A stretch of DNA of 64,000 bases, taken from positions 248,001-312,000 of the forward strand of contig JADJGC010000003.1 in assembly GCA_016708315.1 (NCBI GenBank), read 5' to 3'. Position numbers and translations under genes: made by a program. Every line of letters begins with the position of its first letter. Position 1 is the stretch's first letter. A model generated the notes under the pieces. It was not told the origin of the DNA, searched no databases, and worked only from the letters and a program-made list of their open reading frames with translations. Positions 27,958-35,520 of this stretch are shown here, one piece after another. The stretch is from a bacterium. GTDB lineage: Bacteria > Zixibacteria > MSB-5A5 > CAIYYT01.

Positions 27958-28311
27958 ATTCGGCGTCCTCCTCGTGTGGTCTGAAACTATATGAAATGAG
28001 ATATGGAGCTTTTGTCAAGGTTTGTATAGAAAGGATTTCAGCCACATTTCATCGGACTGTTGATTTTGTTGCATTCTTCACCTGCATTTCGATTCTACTT
28101 TCAATCTGACACCCTTCGTTCGATTTGCCTATCGATTGGGATGCGAGGACTCACATCTGTTCGAGCTTCGCAAATGCATTGACTTTCACCTACTTTGAGG
28201 CATATAATCGAGACATGCAAGATCACTCCTTGGAACTGCCTTGATGCAGGCTCACGACGGATTTCGCGAGTCTCGCAGGAGCTCAAGATTCTAAAGCCGC
28301 CCGTCATAAAT
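27958..28311. other. intergenic region between OPT and deacetylase genes, two divergent promoters
   Basis: 354 bases without a convincing gene. On the minus strand TTGACA (complement of 28013-28018) followed by AT-rich -10 candidates can drive the OPT gene. On the plus strand TTGACT-18-TATAAT (28179-28208) is directed at the deacetylase. The in-frame extension of the deacetylase to 28195 runs through this promoter and is rejected. Confidence 0.6.
28179..28208 (+). promoter_or_regulatory. sigma70-type promoter upstream of the deacetylase gene
   Basis: TTGACT (28179-28184), an 18-base spacer and TATAAT (28203-28208). An ATG lies six bases further on (28215) but opens only a nine-codon frame that is out of frame with the deacetylase. 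Confidence 0.65.
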
Positions 28312-29400
28312 ATGCCTCCACCGTTTCGGCGGTTCTGGTCGCGAATCTACGCCATTGTTGCCTATTACTTGGGGATCTGGCCTGCTGTTTATGCGCTTAG
28401 GAAGCTTTCGGGGAAAAGGCCGCTATTGACAGTCTTTACGTTTCATCGGATCACGGATGATAAGTCGATTGGTGCCCACCTCGTCACATACGACAAGGGT
28501 ATACCTCAACAGCTTTTTGATATTCAAATCGCGCAGATACAAAGATTCTATGAGACGATCACGTTAGAAGAGTTCACCGAAGTAGTAACCGGAAAACGAG
28601 TGCTGAAACGCAATTCGGCACTAATAACATTTGACGACGCCGACTCGGAGTTCATCACCCAGGCACTGCCGGTGCTTCTGAAGCACGGCTGCAGCGGTGT
28701 AGTTTTTGCACCGACTGATTTTATCGAATCTACGAAGCGCTTCTGGCATTTGCGTGTTTCAAACGCCTTTCATCGAATCGACGAGACGACTTGGCCGAGG
28801 GTGCAAGCTTTGGCGCAGGAGTTTCCCGAAGACAAGCGGAATTGGCTCGACAACCTCGATTTCAAGAAACGGGAGGATCTCGCGACCGCTTGTTGGCGAT
28901 TCAATATTGCGCTGGATCGAATGGCCGAAGAAGAAATCGAGAAATTCGTGGACTCTCTGGAGAAGGTTACCGGCAGAGAGTATGAGTTGGGCATTAAAAC
29001 GATGTCGTGGCCTGAGCTTAAGCAAATTCGAAGTGCGGGGATTTCAGTTGAATCGCATTCCGCCTCGCATCGGAAACTCGCACGGCTGACCGCCGATCAG
29101 GTGTCTGTCGAATTATCTGAGAGTAAGTCGTTGTTGGAGAGAAGGTTGGATGTGACAGTGTCGGCGATTTGCTATCCGGCGGGGTCCTTCGATGAAAAAG
29201 TTGCTCAACTTGCACTTGAGGCTGGTTACAAAGTCGGATTTACGACCCAATTCGGATTTATCGAACCTCCGCTGGTCGGGGTAGAATTGCTGACTTTGAC
29301 GAGGTTTGACATGCGGGGAAGCAACAAATATGAAGTCGCAAGGTTTTTGGGAGAGTTGCCAATAAGGCGACCAAAAAAAAGTTGGCCTCTCAAGAATTGA
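28312..29400 (+). CDS. polysaccharide deacetylase family protein (NodB-like)
   Basis: About 362 aa from ATG 28312. NodB motifs: LITFDDADSEF (Asp-Asp), ESHSASHRKLARL for the metal-binding HxxxH, and SAICYPAGSFDE. The FHRIT start of the domain is typical. The group removes acetyl groups from cell-wall or exopolysaccharide amino sugars; the exact substrate is open. A hydrophobic stretch near the N-terminus (YAIVAYYLGIWPAVYAL) could anchor it in the membrane. Confidence 0.82.
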   Translation: MPPPFRRFWSRIYAIVAYYLGIWPAVYALRKLSGKRPLLTVFTFHRITDDKSIGAHLVTYDKGIPQQLFDIQIAQIQRFYETITLEEFTEVVTGKRVLKRNSALITFDDADSEFITQALPVLLKHGCSGVVFAPTDFIESTKRFWHLRVSNAFHRIDETTWPRVQALAQEFPEDKRNWLDNLDFKKREDLATACWRFNIALDRMAEEEIEKFVDSLEKVTGREYELGIKTMSWPELKQIRSAGISVESHSASHRKLARLTADQVSVELSESKSLLERRLDVTVSAICYPAGSFDEKVAQLALEAGYKVGFTTQFGFIEPPLVGVELLTLTRFDMRGSNKYEVARFLGELPIRRPKKSWPLKN

Positions 29401-29403
29401 AGA

Positions 29404-29440
29404 CACGGTCACCTTGCCCGTGCGTGTTTGTATTTTTTTT
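29404..29440 (+). terminator. possible weak terminator after the deacetylase
   Basis: CACGG (29404-29408) pairs with CCGTG (29418-29422) and a T-rich run (TATTTTTTTT) ends at 29440, but about nine bases separate stem and T-run, so it is imperfect. Confidence 0.35.
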
Positions 29441-29582
29441 GTTGATGGGAACTTGTTCGGGTCAGACTTTGTATAGAGTGTGGAAACAACTTAATTCAAA
29501 TTGAGGAATAGGCTTAGAGAGTCAAGTAACTATCAATTCGATTTCAATCGAATCGGGTGATGCTACGTATTGTGTTTAGCTC

Positions 29583-29927
29583 TTGTACATTGACTCTGCT
29601 ACCTTAACCAATTTGGGAGACTGTCTGATTACTGAAGAAACCGTCATTGAAGCTTTGCGCGAGTGTTACGATCCGGAGATACCGGTTAACATTGTCGATC
29701 TCGGGTTAGTTTATCAGGTTCGGATCATAGACGGTGATAAGGTAGAAGTTGATTTCACATTGACTGCGCCGGGTTGTGGAATGGCAATGTCGATCAAAGA
29801 CGACATCCATTCCAAGGTTCTGGCTATCGAGGGAGTCACAGACGCCGTTGTGAACATAGTCTGGGATCCTCTTTGGACGCCGGACAAGATGTCTGAAGAC
29901 GCCAAGAAGGCATTGGGCTTCGGATAA
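29583..29927 (+). CDS. MIP18/DUF59 family protein (SufT-like iron-sulfur assembly factor)
   Basis: Up to 114 aa from TTG 29583; a TTG at 29610 is another possible start, and the conserved domain begins at ITEETVIEALREC. Family blocks are plain: CYDPEIPVNIVDLGLVY, VDFTLTAPGCGMA with the conserved Cys, and VVNIVWDPLWTPD. SufT/MIP18 proteins help mature Fe-S proteins. It is a single gene with no suf neighbours here, but a HesB-like gene lies about 18 kb away. Confidence 0.85.
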   Translation: MYIDSATLTNLGDCLITEETVIEALRECYDPEIPVNIVDLGLVYQVRIIDGDKVEVDFTLTAPGCGMAMSIKDDIHSKVLAIEGVTDAVVNIVWDPLWTPDKMSEDAKKALGFG

Positions 29928-30151
29928 AACAACTTGACAAGAAACGGGTTCGCCCGTAGATTTATATAGTAAGGGTTACCTCTCCAACCCGACTATTCGC
30001 TTCGCAAATAGCAGCTTAAGAACATTTCAAAGTCTGACCGTGATTTAGCGGGAATTTTATCTGGTTAACATAAGTTGAAGCCAAGGTGTTTTTATATGCA
30101 AGTAACTTTTAGGCAACCCTTAAACCCTATCCCTGTGAGGGGTGATTCTGA

Positions 30152-31003
30152 ATGAAGCGTTATATCGCTTTAGCAATCGCTCTTTTAATGCTCGTTGTGC
30201 CGGCGGTGCTGGCCAAGGACTTAGGCAATCGCGACATCTTCCGTGTCGGTGAGGCATCGTTCATTTCAGAATCGGAATTTACGGTTCCGATTTTGATTTC
30301 GCATGACGAAGATCTTGCGGCAATGGACATTCCGCTGACGTACTCAAATGGCGTGACACTTGTGTCAGTCACTTTTGAGAACACCACAGTGGCTGGCTTT
30401 GACGTACAGATCGCCAACATCGATCAGCAGAACAATCGCGTGTCTATTGGACTCGTCGATATGGTTAACGCTCCGAAGGAAGACGCTTTCCTGAAGCCGT
30501 CTGCTTCCGGTGCCAACAATATCGCGTTGCTTCATTTCAGACTGGATGATCCGAATCTCAAAGTTTTGGAGATCGGCACATTCACGACTGAATTTCCTAC
30601 GCACGAACTTATGTTTGTGTACAACGAAGTTGTTGACGGTGTTCCGCACGTACGAGACCTCGTACCGGAATTTTCGGGCGGCAGCGTATCGCTGAGCTCC
30701 CGTGCACCGGGTGCTGCTCTGCCGACAGATTTTGCTTTGTCGCAGAACGTCCCGAATCCCTTCAATCCGACAACCAACATCTCGTTCGCATTGCCGAAAG
30801 ATTCCAAAGTAAGTCTCTCGATTTACAATGTACTCGGTCAGCATGTGAAGACTTTGGTTGACGACTATATGCGCGCTGGACAGCAGACTGTCTCTTGGGA
30901 CGGTACTGATGTAACCGGACGCACAGTAGCATCAGGCGTCTACTTCTACAAGCTGAATGCAAATGAATTCAGCCAGACGAAGAAGATGATGATGTTGAAG
31001 TAA
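30152..31003 (+). CDS. secreted protein with cohesin-like domain and C-terminal sorting domain
   Basis: 283 aa. Signal peptide at the N-terminus (MKRYIALAIALLMLVVPAVLA). Residues about 28-180 look like a cohesin-type beta sandwich (FTVPILISHDEDLAAMDIPLTYSNGV). From about residue 195 a FlgD-like/Por sorting domain follows: FALSQNVPNPFNPTTNISF, SIYNVLGQHVKTL, SGVYFYKL and final KKMMMLK. Likely surface attached or secreted by a type IX-like route. GAGGGGTGA precedes the ATG. No function can be assigned. Confidence 0.8.
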   Translation: MKRYIALAIALLMLVVPAVLAKDLGNRDIFRVGEASFISESEFTVPILISHDEDLAAMDIPLTYSNGVTLVSVTFENTTVAGFDVQIANIDQQNNRVSIGLVDMVNAPKEDAFLKPSASGANNIALLHFRLDDPNLKVLEIGTFTTEFPTHELMFVYNEVVDGVPHVRDLVPEFSGGSVSLSSRAPGAALPTDFALSQNVPNPFNPTTNISFALPKDSKVSLSIYNVLGQHVKTLVDDYMRAGQQTVSWDGTDVTGRTVASGVYFYKLNANEFSQTKKMMMLK

Positions 31004-31059
31004 CCCGACTGTTTCAAAAGAAGCAGGAAACTAACTGAGCACAGCTTAGTGAAGACAAG

Positions 31060-31095
31060 AAAGCGCCCCGTCGTGAGACGAGGCGCTTCTTTTTG
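31060..31095 (+). terminator. rho-independent terminator after the sorting-domain gene
   Basis: AAGCGCC-CGTC pairs with GACG-GGCGCTT around a GTGA loop (31061-31087) and is followed by CTTTTT. It also lies just past the stop of the convergent beta-barrel gene and may serve both. Confidence 0.85.
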
Positions 31096-31116
31096 GTCAG
31101 TCTCTCAGGACAGATT

Positions 31117-31710
31117 TTACCAGAACCAACCTACTCCGATAGTCGCGGAGAAGAAGCTGATCTTGTAGTCGTCAAACTGCTGGTACATCCACTGAGCGGA
31201 AGGGACGATTGCAAAGCGACGAGTCAAACGGAATTCGCCGCCGGCTCCGAGCATGACGCCGCCGCCTTCGTCTTCAACCGAACCGGCGAAAATCGTTCCA
31301 GGAATGTCGAACTCGAGTTCTGCAGTTGCGAACGCCGGGCCGCCCTTGATGAAGAATTGCTCGGCAGGGTAGTAGGTGAGTGTCAGTGCTAAATTGCTGA
31401 CAGTGACTTTGGCGTCGGCCATTTCGCTACCAGTGTCAATATCATAATCCTTGACCCAGACATTGGACTCGACACCGAGCAGCAGCTTGTTGCTGAGCGA
31501 CGCGCCGAGTCGAAGATTTCCGGCGCCGCCGCTTTCGGCATCAGAGATAAAGTCAACATCATCGTTCTCGTCGTCTAGTTCGACCTTCAGACTGCCCCAG
31601 CCCAAGCCAAAGCCGATGTAGAAACCGGAGTGGGTAGCAGGTTTGAGTTCTGCGTGAGCGGCCGTTGTGAAGGCTAGCAACAGTACCGCAATAAGAAATT
31701 TCAACTTCAT
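31117..31710 (-). CDS. outer-membrane beta-barrel protein (small porin/OmpX-like)
   Basis: 197 aa with a signal peptide ending AHA, alternating hydrophobic strands (SGFYIGFGLGWGSLKV, LLLGVESNVWV, FFIKGGPAFATAELEF) and a C-terminal strand ending GVGWFW, the recognition signal of Gram-negative barrel proteins. About eight strands are expected. AGGAGG lies at good distance before the ATG. It is a paralogue of the next gene; both share LTYYxxxxxFIKGGPA. Confidence 0.82.
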   Translation of the reverse strand: MKLKFLIAVLLLAFTTAAHAELKPATHSGFYIGFGLGWGSLKVELDDENDDVDFISDAESGGAGNLRLGASLSNKLLLGVESNVWVKDYDIDTGSEMADAKVTVSNLALTLTYYPAEQFFIKGGPAFATAELEFDIPGTIFAGSVEDEGGGVMLGAGGEFRLTRRFAIVPSAQWMYQQFDDYKISFFSATIGVGWFW

Positions 31711-31892
31711 TGATTCCTCCTGTTAAATCCTAAGCTTCATCCAATGCGTTAGCCACCTATTTTACAATTTAGCATGGCTTTTGCACTAAGACTATTTGGA
31801 CAAAGCTATTTCATGACTTCAAATGTGAATGTGCAAGTTGAATGTACGTCGCTACGTCCGAGCGTCCGCCATGAACTGACTTTTGGAACGGG

Positions 31893-32474
31893 CTACCAGA
31901 AGCGCGCAAATTCGAAGGTCAGCCCGATAGAATTTACCGAGAACTGGTCAAAGTCGGCATAAACGTAGTGGAACGTCGGGAGTATCGAATAGTGATTTGA
32001 CAATCGAATATCTGCGCCAATTGCGAACTGCATCCCCATCGCATAGTCCGATACCTCGTAGTATTCGAAAGACTCAGCAGCGGTTTTGAAGTCGTAAGAC
32101 ATGCGGGCAACAGCCGGTCCACCTTTTACGAAGATTGAGGTATTGAGATAGTACGTCAAGACGAGTGCGGAAGTGCCAAACTCCCAGTCGGTTTCGTCAA
32201 TTTCGAAAAGAACACCATTCGATTCAATTCCAAGCAAGACATTGCGCTTGATGATAAACCCAAGCCGTACTGTAGCAAACAATCCGGAGGCTCGACCTTT
32301 GTGATCGTCTCCATTGACAAATCCATGCGAAGTGCTTCCCGTGCCTAAGCCGAATCCCAAGTAAACGTCCTTGACTCCAGACTTTTCGAAGCGCTGAGCA
32401 TGTAATGGGCTTGCCGATGCCAAAGTCAATGCGAACCCCAATACGACGGCAAGTGCGATGTTCCGTAATTTCAT
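31893..32474 (-). CDS. outer-membrane beta-barrel protein, paralogue
   Basis: 193 aa from ATG 32474, which follows AAGGTGG; an in-frame start nine codons earlier lacks a ribosome site. Signal peptide ends LHA. Strands YLGFGLGTGSTSH, LLGIESNGVLFEI, ALVLTYYLNTSIFVKGGPAVA and a terminal FEFARFW support a barrel of the same type as the gene downstream on the same strand. Function unknown; probably structural or small-solute related. Confidence 0.8.
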   Translation of the reverse strand: MKLRNIALAVVLGFALTLASASPLHAQRFEKSGVKDVYLGFGLGTGSTSHGFVNGDDHKGRASGLFATVRLGFIIKRNVLLGIESNGVLFEIDETDWEFGTSALVLTYYLNTSIFVKGGPAVARMSYDFKTAAESFEYYEVSDYAMGMQFAIGADIRLSNHYSILPTFHYVYADFDQFSVNSIGLTFEFARFW

Positions 32475-32531
32475 AATTCCCACCTTCTGATTGCCAGACA
32501 TCTCCCTTGAGATATCCTCTAATGATGATTC

Positions 32532-34793
32532 TTAAGCAACGCCAACCCTAAGTTGCTGCAACGAGTATTCCAAGAGACTCAGAACATTCATCTTGCCCGA
32601 TTTACCGACTTCGATTTCGGGTCCGACGCAAGAGGGACAGCCGAATTCGCAGTCGCAGTCATGGACGAGTTGCTTGGCGGCGGCGAATATCTCCGGTGCG
32701 ACTCGGAAAAGCTTCTGAGCATAGCCGACGCCGCCTGGTACCGATTCGTAAATGTAAATAGTCGGCTTTTCGGTGAAGGCCGACTTAACCTGCGAAACAG
32801 CACGCAAATCGCGTGGATCGCACATCAGGTAAATCGGCGAAACGATCTGAAGCACATTTGCCATTCCGCGAAGTGCGGCGCCAAGGTTGGCGCGTCCAAA
32901 GCCGAGTTCTTCGCCGATCTCTTCGTGAAACTCCTGCCAGAAGGAAGTCGTGTGCATCTCGATTTCGGGCATTGCCAGTTTGCCGGAACCGACATTTTCA
33001 TGAGTCTCGAACTTGATCTTCTTAAAGAGAACCGTGACGTTGGTAATCGAGATTTCGCCCCAAGAGATTGGCCCTGAGTCCTGATTGATTTCGAGGACTT
33101 TCAAATCCGCCTTGGTTTCTGCATCAGTATAGTAATCGACCTTATCTTCCTTGACATAGGCCTTCTTGCCCTCCCAATCCAACTCCTGCACCTGATATTG
33201 ATTCCCAAGATGGATGTAGATTGCCTCGGGATGAAGCAGCATCGGTGCAGAGAAATAGTCAACCTCGCCAATTACGCGATTACCATTTGAGGTATTGAGA
33301 ATGACGAAGTTGTCTGGCGATGCGGAGCGAAGAGAGACTTCCGATGCCGGATAGATTTCAGATGACCAGTGCCAGCGATCGGCGGAGAAGCGGAGGACAC
33401 CGCGGCTCTGCAAGTACTCCAGTACTTCGGCGGTCGTATCAACACCCATGACTTCGTCCTTGTGAAAGGGAAGTTCGAATGCCGCGCATTTCAAGTGTGA
33501 TGTGAGGATCACGAAATTGTTCGGGTCGATAACTCCCATCTCAGCTGGCGATTCGAAAAAGTACTCAGGATGGGATACGACATATTGATTTATCGCTGAA
33601 CTCGATGCAACCATGATTGAGATGCTAACGGTATTTTTGCGCCCTGCACGGCCGGCTTGTTGGCGGGTTGAAGCAATAGTGCCGGGATAGCCGCAGATTA
33701 TTGAGACATCGAGCGAGCCAATGTCGATTCCAAGTTCGAGGGCATTGGTCGAAACGACTGCCGTGATGTCGCCGGATCTGAGATCGCGCTCGATTTCACG
33801 GCGTTCGTTTGGAAGATAGCCGCCGCGATAGCCCTCAATACGCGCGCCGGTATTGTCGCGCCTGAGATAGGTTAACAGCAATTCGACGTTTAATCGATAA
33901 GGGACGAAAACTATGCTCTGGACTTTGTTGTTGATGAATCGCTTGGCAATGCGGCTTGTTTCGAGCAGGGAAGACTTGCGAATACCCAACTGCGCGTTTA
34001 TAACTGGCGGATTGTAAAAGACGAAGTGCTTTTCGCCAGATGGAGCACCGTTCTTGTCGACCAATTCCATCGGCTGTTGCGTTAACTGCTCGGCAAGCTC
34101 TTTCGGGTTGCGAATGGTGGCAGAGCAGCAGATAAACTGGGGATTCGATCCATAGAATTTGCAGATACGTTCCAATCGACGCAGCACATTAGCCAAATGG
34201 GAACCGAACACACCGCGGTATGTGTGAACTTCATCAATGACGATGAATTTGAGATTCTCAAAAAGTTTGATCCACTTCGTGTGATGCGGAAGAACTCCCG
34301 AGTGCAACATATCCGGATTGGTGACAACGATGTGTCCGGCCTTGCGTATCTTGCGGCGTGTTTCTGCCGGAGTGTCGCCATCGAAGGTGTAGGTATTTAT
34401 CTCTAAGCCAAGGTCGTTGATCACTTCGTGCAATTCGACCATTTGGTCTTGGGATAGCGCCTTGGTCGGAAAGAGATAGAGAGCTCGTGCTTCAGGCTCG
34501 GCAATCATGCGGGAAAGGACCGGCAGATTATAGCAGAGCGTCTTTCCGGAAGCAGTTGGCGTGACGACAGTAACATTTTTTCCGGTAGCTACATGATTGA
34601 AGACCTCGGCTTGGTGGGTATATAGCCGGTGAATTCGCCGTTTACCAAATGCGTCCTTGAGAATTTGCGGGACGGAATCGGGGAAGTCTACGTATTGTGC
34701 GTCACGAGGCGGCTGGACATGCCAACGTGTCACGTTCTCCATGAACGAACTGTCGTTTCGCAGTTGGTCAAGAACCTGTGTTACATTGAGCAT
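32532..34793 (-). CDS. DEAD/DEAH helicase with DUF1998 domain (MrfA/YprA-like)
   Basis: 753 aa. SF2 helicase core with Walker A TPTASGKTL, DEVH in VIDEVHTYRG, SAT in CCSATIRNP, and the late motifs TNALELGIDIGSLD and QQAGRAGRK. Near the C-terminus four cysteines (CDCEFGCPSC) mark the DUF1998 zinc-like site of MrfA/Hrq1-type helicases. In Bacillus subtilis MrfA acts with the exonuclease MrfB on mitomycin damage; no MrfB is next to it here. The start is nine bases or so from the end of the degenerate archaemetzincin gene, on one transcript. Confidence 0.88.
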   Translation of the reverse strand: MLNVTQVLDQLRNDSSFMENVTRWHVQPPRDAQYVDFPDSVPQILKDAFGKRRIHRLYTHQAEVFNHVATGKNVTVVTPTASGKTLCYNLPVLSRMIAEPEARALYLFPTKALSQDQMVELHEVINDLGLEINTYTFDGDTPAETRRKIRKAGHIVVTNPDMLHSGVLPHHTKWIKLFENLKFIVIDEVHTYRGVFGSHLANVLRRLERICKFYGSNPQFICCSATIRNPKELAEQLTQQPMELVDKNGAPSGEKHFVFYNPPVINAQLGIRKSSLLETSRIAKRFINNKVQSIVFVPYRLNVELLLTYLRRDNTGARIEGYRGGYLPNERREIERDLRSGDITAVVSTNALELGIDIGSLDVSIICGYPGTIASTRQQAGRAGRKNTVSISIMVASSSAINQYVVSHPEYFFESPAEMGVIDPNNFVILTSHLKCAAFELPFHKDEVMGVDTTAEVLEYLQSRGVLRFSADRWHWSSEIYPASEVSLRSASPDNFVILNTSNGNRVIGEVDYFSAPMLLHPEAIYIHLGNQYQVQELDWEGKKAYVKEDKVDYYTDAETKADLKVLEINQDSGPISWGEISITNVTVLFKKIKFETHENVGSGKLAMPEIEMHTTSFWQEFHEEIGEELGFGRANLGAALRGMANVLQIVSPIYLMCDPRDLRAVSQVKSAFTEKPTIYIYESVPGGVGYAQKLFRVAPEIFAAAKQLVHDCDCEFGCPSCVGPEIEVGKSGKMNVLSLLEYSLQQLRVGVA

Positions 34794-34794
34794 G

Positions 34795-35337
34795 CTACAT
34801 TACTTTCATGTAGGTGCGCTTGCAGATGTCGCAGAACTTCTCGGTTTTTTGGTCGATGTCGAACATCTCGCTGGAGTTGTACATGACGCACTTGGGATTG
34901 CGACAATAGGGGATTGAAAAAAGCGCTCCGACGACACGAGTCGCTTCCTTGACAAGGCGCTGGTAGATCATCTTCTCATCATCAGGAAGACCGTAAAACT
35001 GCTGTTTGAGTTGAAACAGCGAGACTATTGCTGTACCGCCGACAGAATCGGCATCACTTACCAACGAATGATGGCGTGTGCTGTAGATGTCATCTTCGAC
35101 GATGCCAAGTATCTTTTCTTTATCGCTGGCTTTGAGTAGCTCCAGCTTCTGCAGTATCATCGTCGAGAAGTATTGGCCCTTGATGACGTCGTACGCCTCG
35201 TTCGGAACCTTGATACCCTGGAGAATATCGACGCTGTGTCCGAACCGGCTCGAAAGCGCCGTCGATAGCTTGTTTATCTGGAAATAGTCGACATCGCCAA
35301 GCGGGACGATGACAATTTTGGCTCTGTATCTTTTCAT
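34795..35337 (-). CDS. archaemetzincin-like protein lacking the catalytic zinc site
   Basis: 180 aa. It aligns over its whole length with archaemetzincins: QYFSTMILQKL, ILGIVEDDIY, SVGGTAIVSLFQL, RLVKEA, then CRNPKCVM and FCDIC. Where the family has HExxHxxGxxHC, this protein reads RVVGALFSIPYC (residues 134-145): all three His ligands and the catalytic Glu are replaced. The four structural zinc cysteines (145, 150, 169, 172) remain. It cannot be an ordinary metalloprotease. It overlaps the zinc-ribbon gene by four bases and precedes the helicase. Confidence 0.85.
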   Translation of the reverse strand: MKRYRAKIVIVPLGDVDYFQINKLSTALSSRFGHSVDILQGIKVPNEAYDVIKGQYFSTMILQKLELLKASDKEKILGIVEDDIYSTRHHSLVSDADSVGGTAIVSLFQLKQQFYGLPDDEKMIYQRLVKEATRVVGALFSIPYCRNPKCVMYNSSEMFDIDQKTEKFCDICKRTYMKVM

Positions 35338-35519
35338 GTCATTTCAAAAAACTGCGAAGTACTTCCATCGGGTGAAATGTTGACGCGCATTTGGCGGGCG
35401 CATTTCGGGCACCAACCTACAAATGCCGTTTGCTGTTTGTTGATGTAAATGCGGCTGTATACCTTGCAGCATTTAAACATCACACCGAGGAAGGGACGCG
35501 GGTTGCCTTTCTTTTCCAT
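35334..35519 (-). CDS. small zinc-ribbon-like protein
   Basis: 61 aa. MEKKGNPRPFLGVMFKCC, then YSRIYINKQQTAFVGWCPKC, give a CC...CPKC arrangement that could hold one zinc. It starts one base after deoA ends and overlaps the archaemetzincin-like gene by four bases (ATGA), which supports it being translated. I have the impression that similar short proteins occur in other phyla, but no function is known to me. Confidence 0.65.
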   Translation of the reverse strand: MEKKGNPRPFLGVMFKCCKVYSRIYINKQQTAFVGWCPKCARQMRVNISPDGSTSQFFEMT

Positions 35520-35520
35520 A

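Noticed and set aside
28195..28311. N-terminal extension of the deacetylase frame back to 28195
   Set aside because: It would start inside the promoter (the TATAAT at 28203 lies downstream of it) and its residues are not deacetylase-like.
29944..29957. ACGGG-TTCG-CCCGT hairpin resembling a tRNA T-arm or terminator
   Set aside because: No acceptor, D or anticodon arm can be built around it and no T-run follows; probably a chance or minor leader hairpin after TTGACA at 29934.
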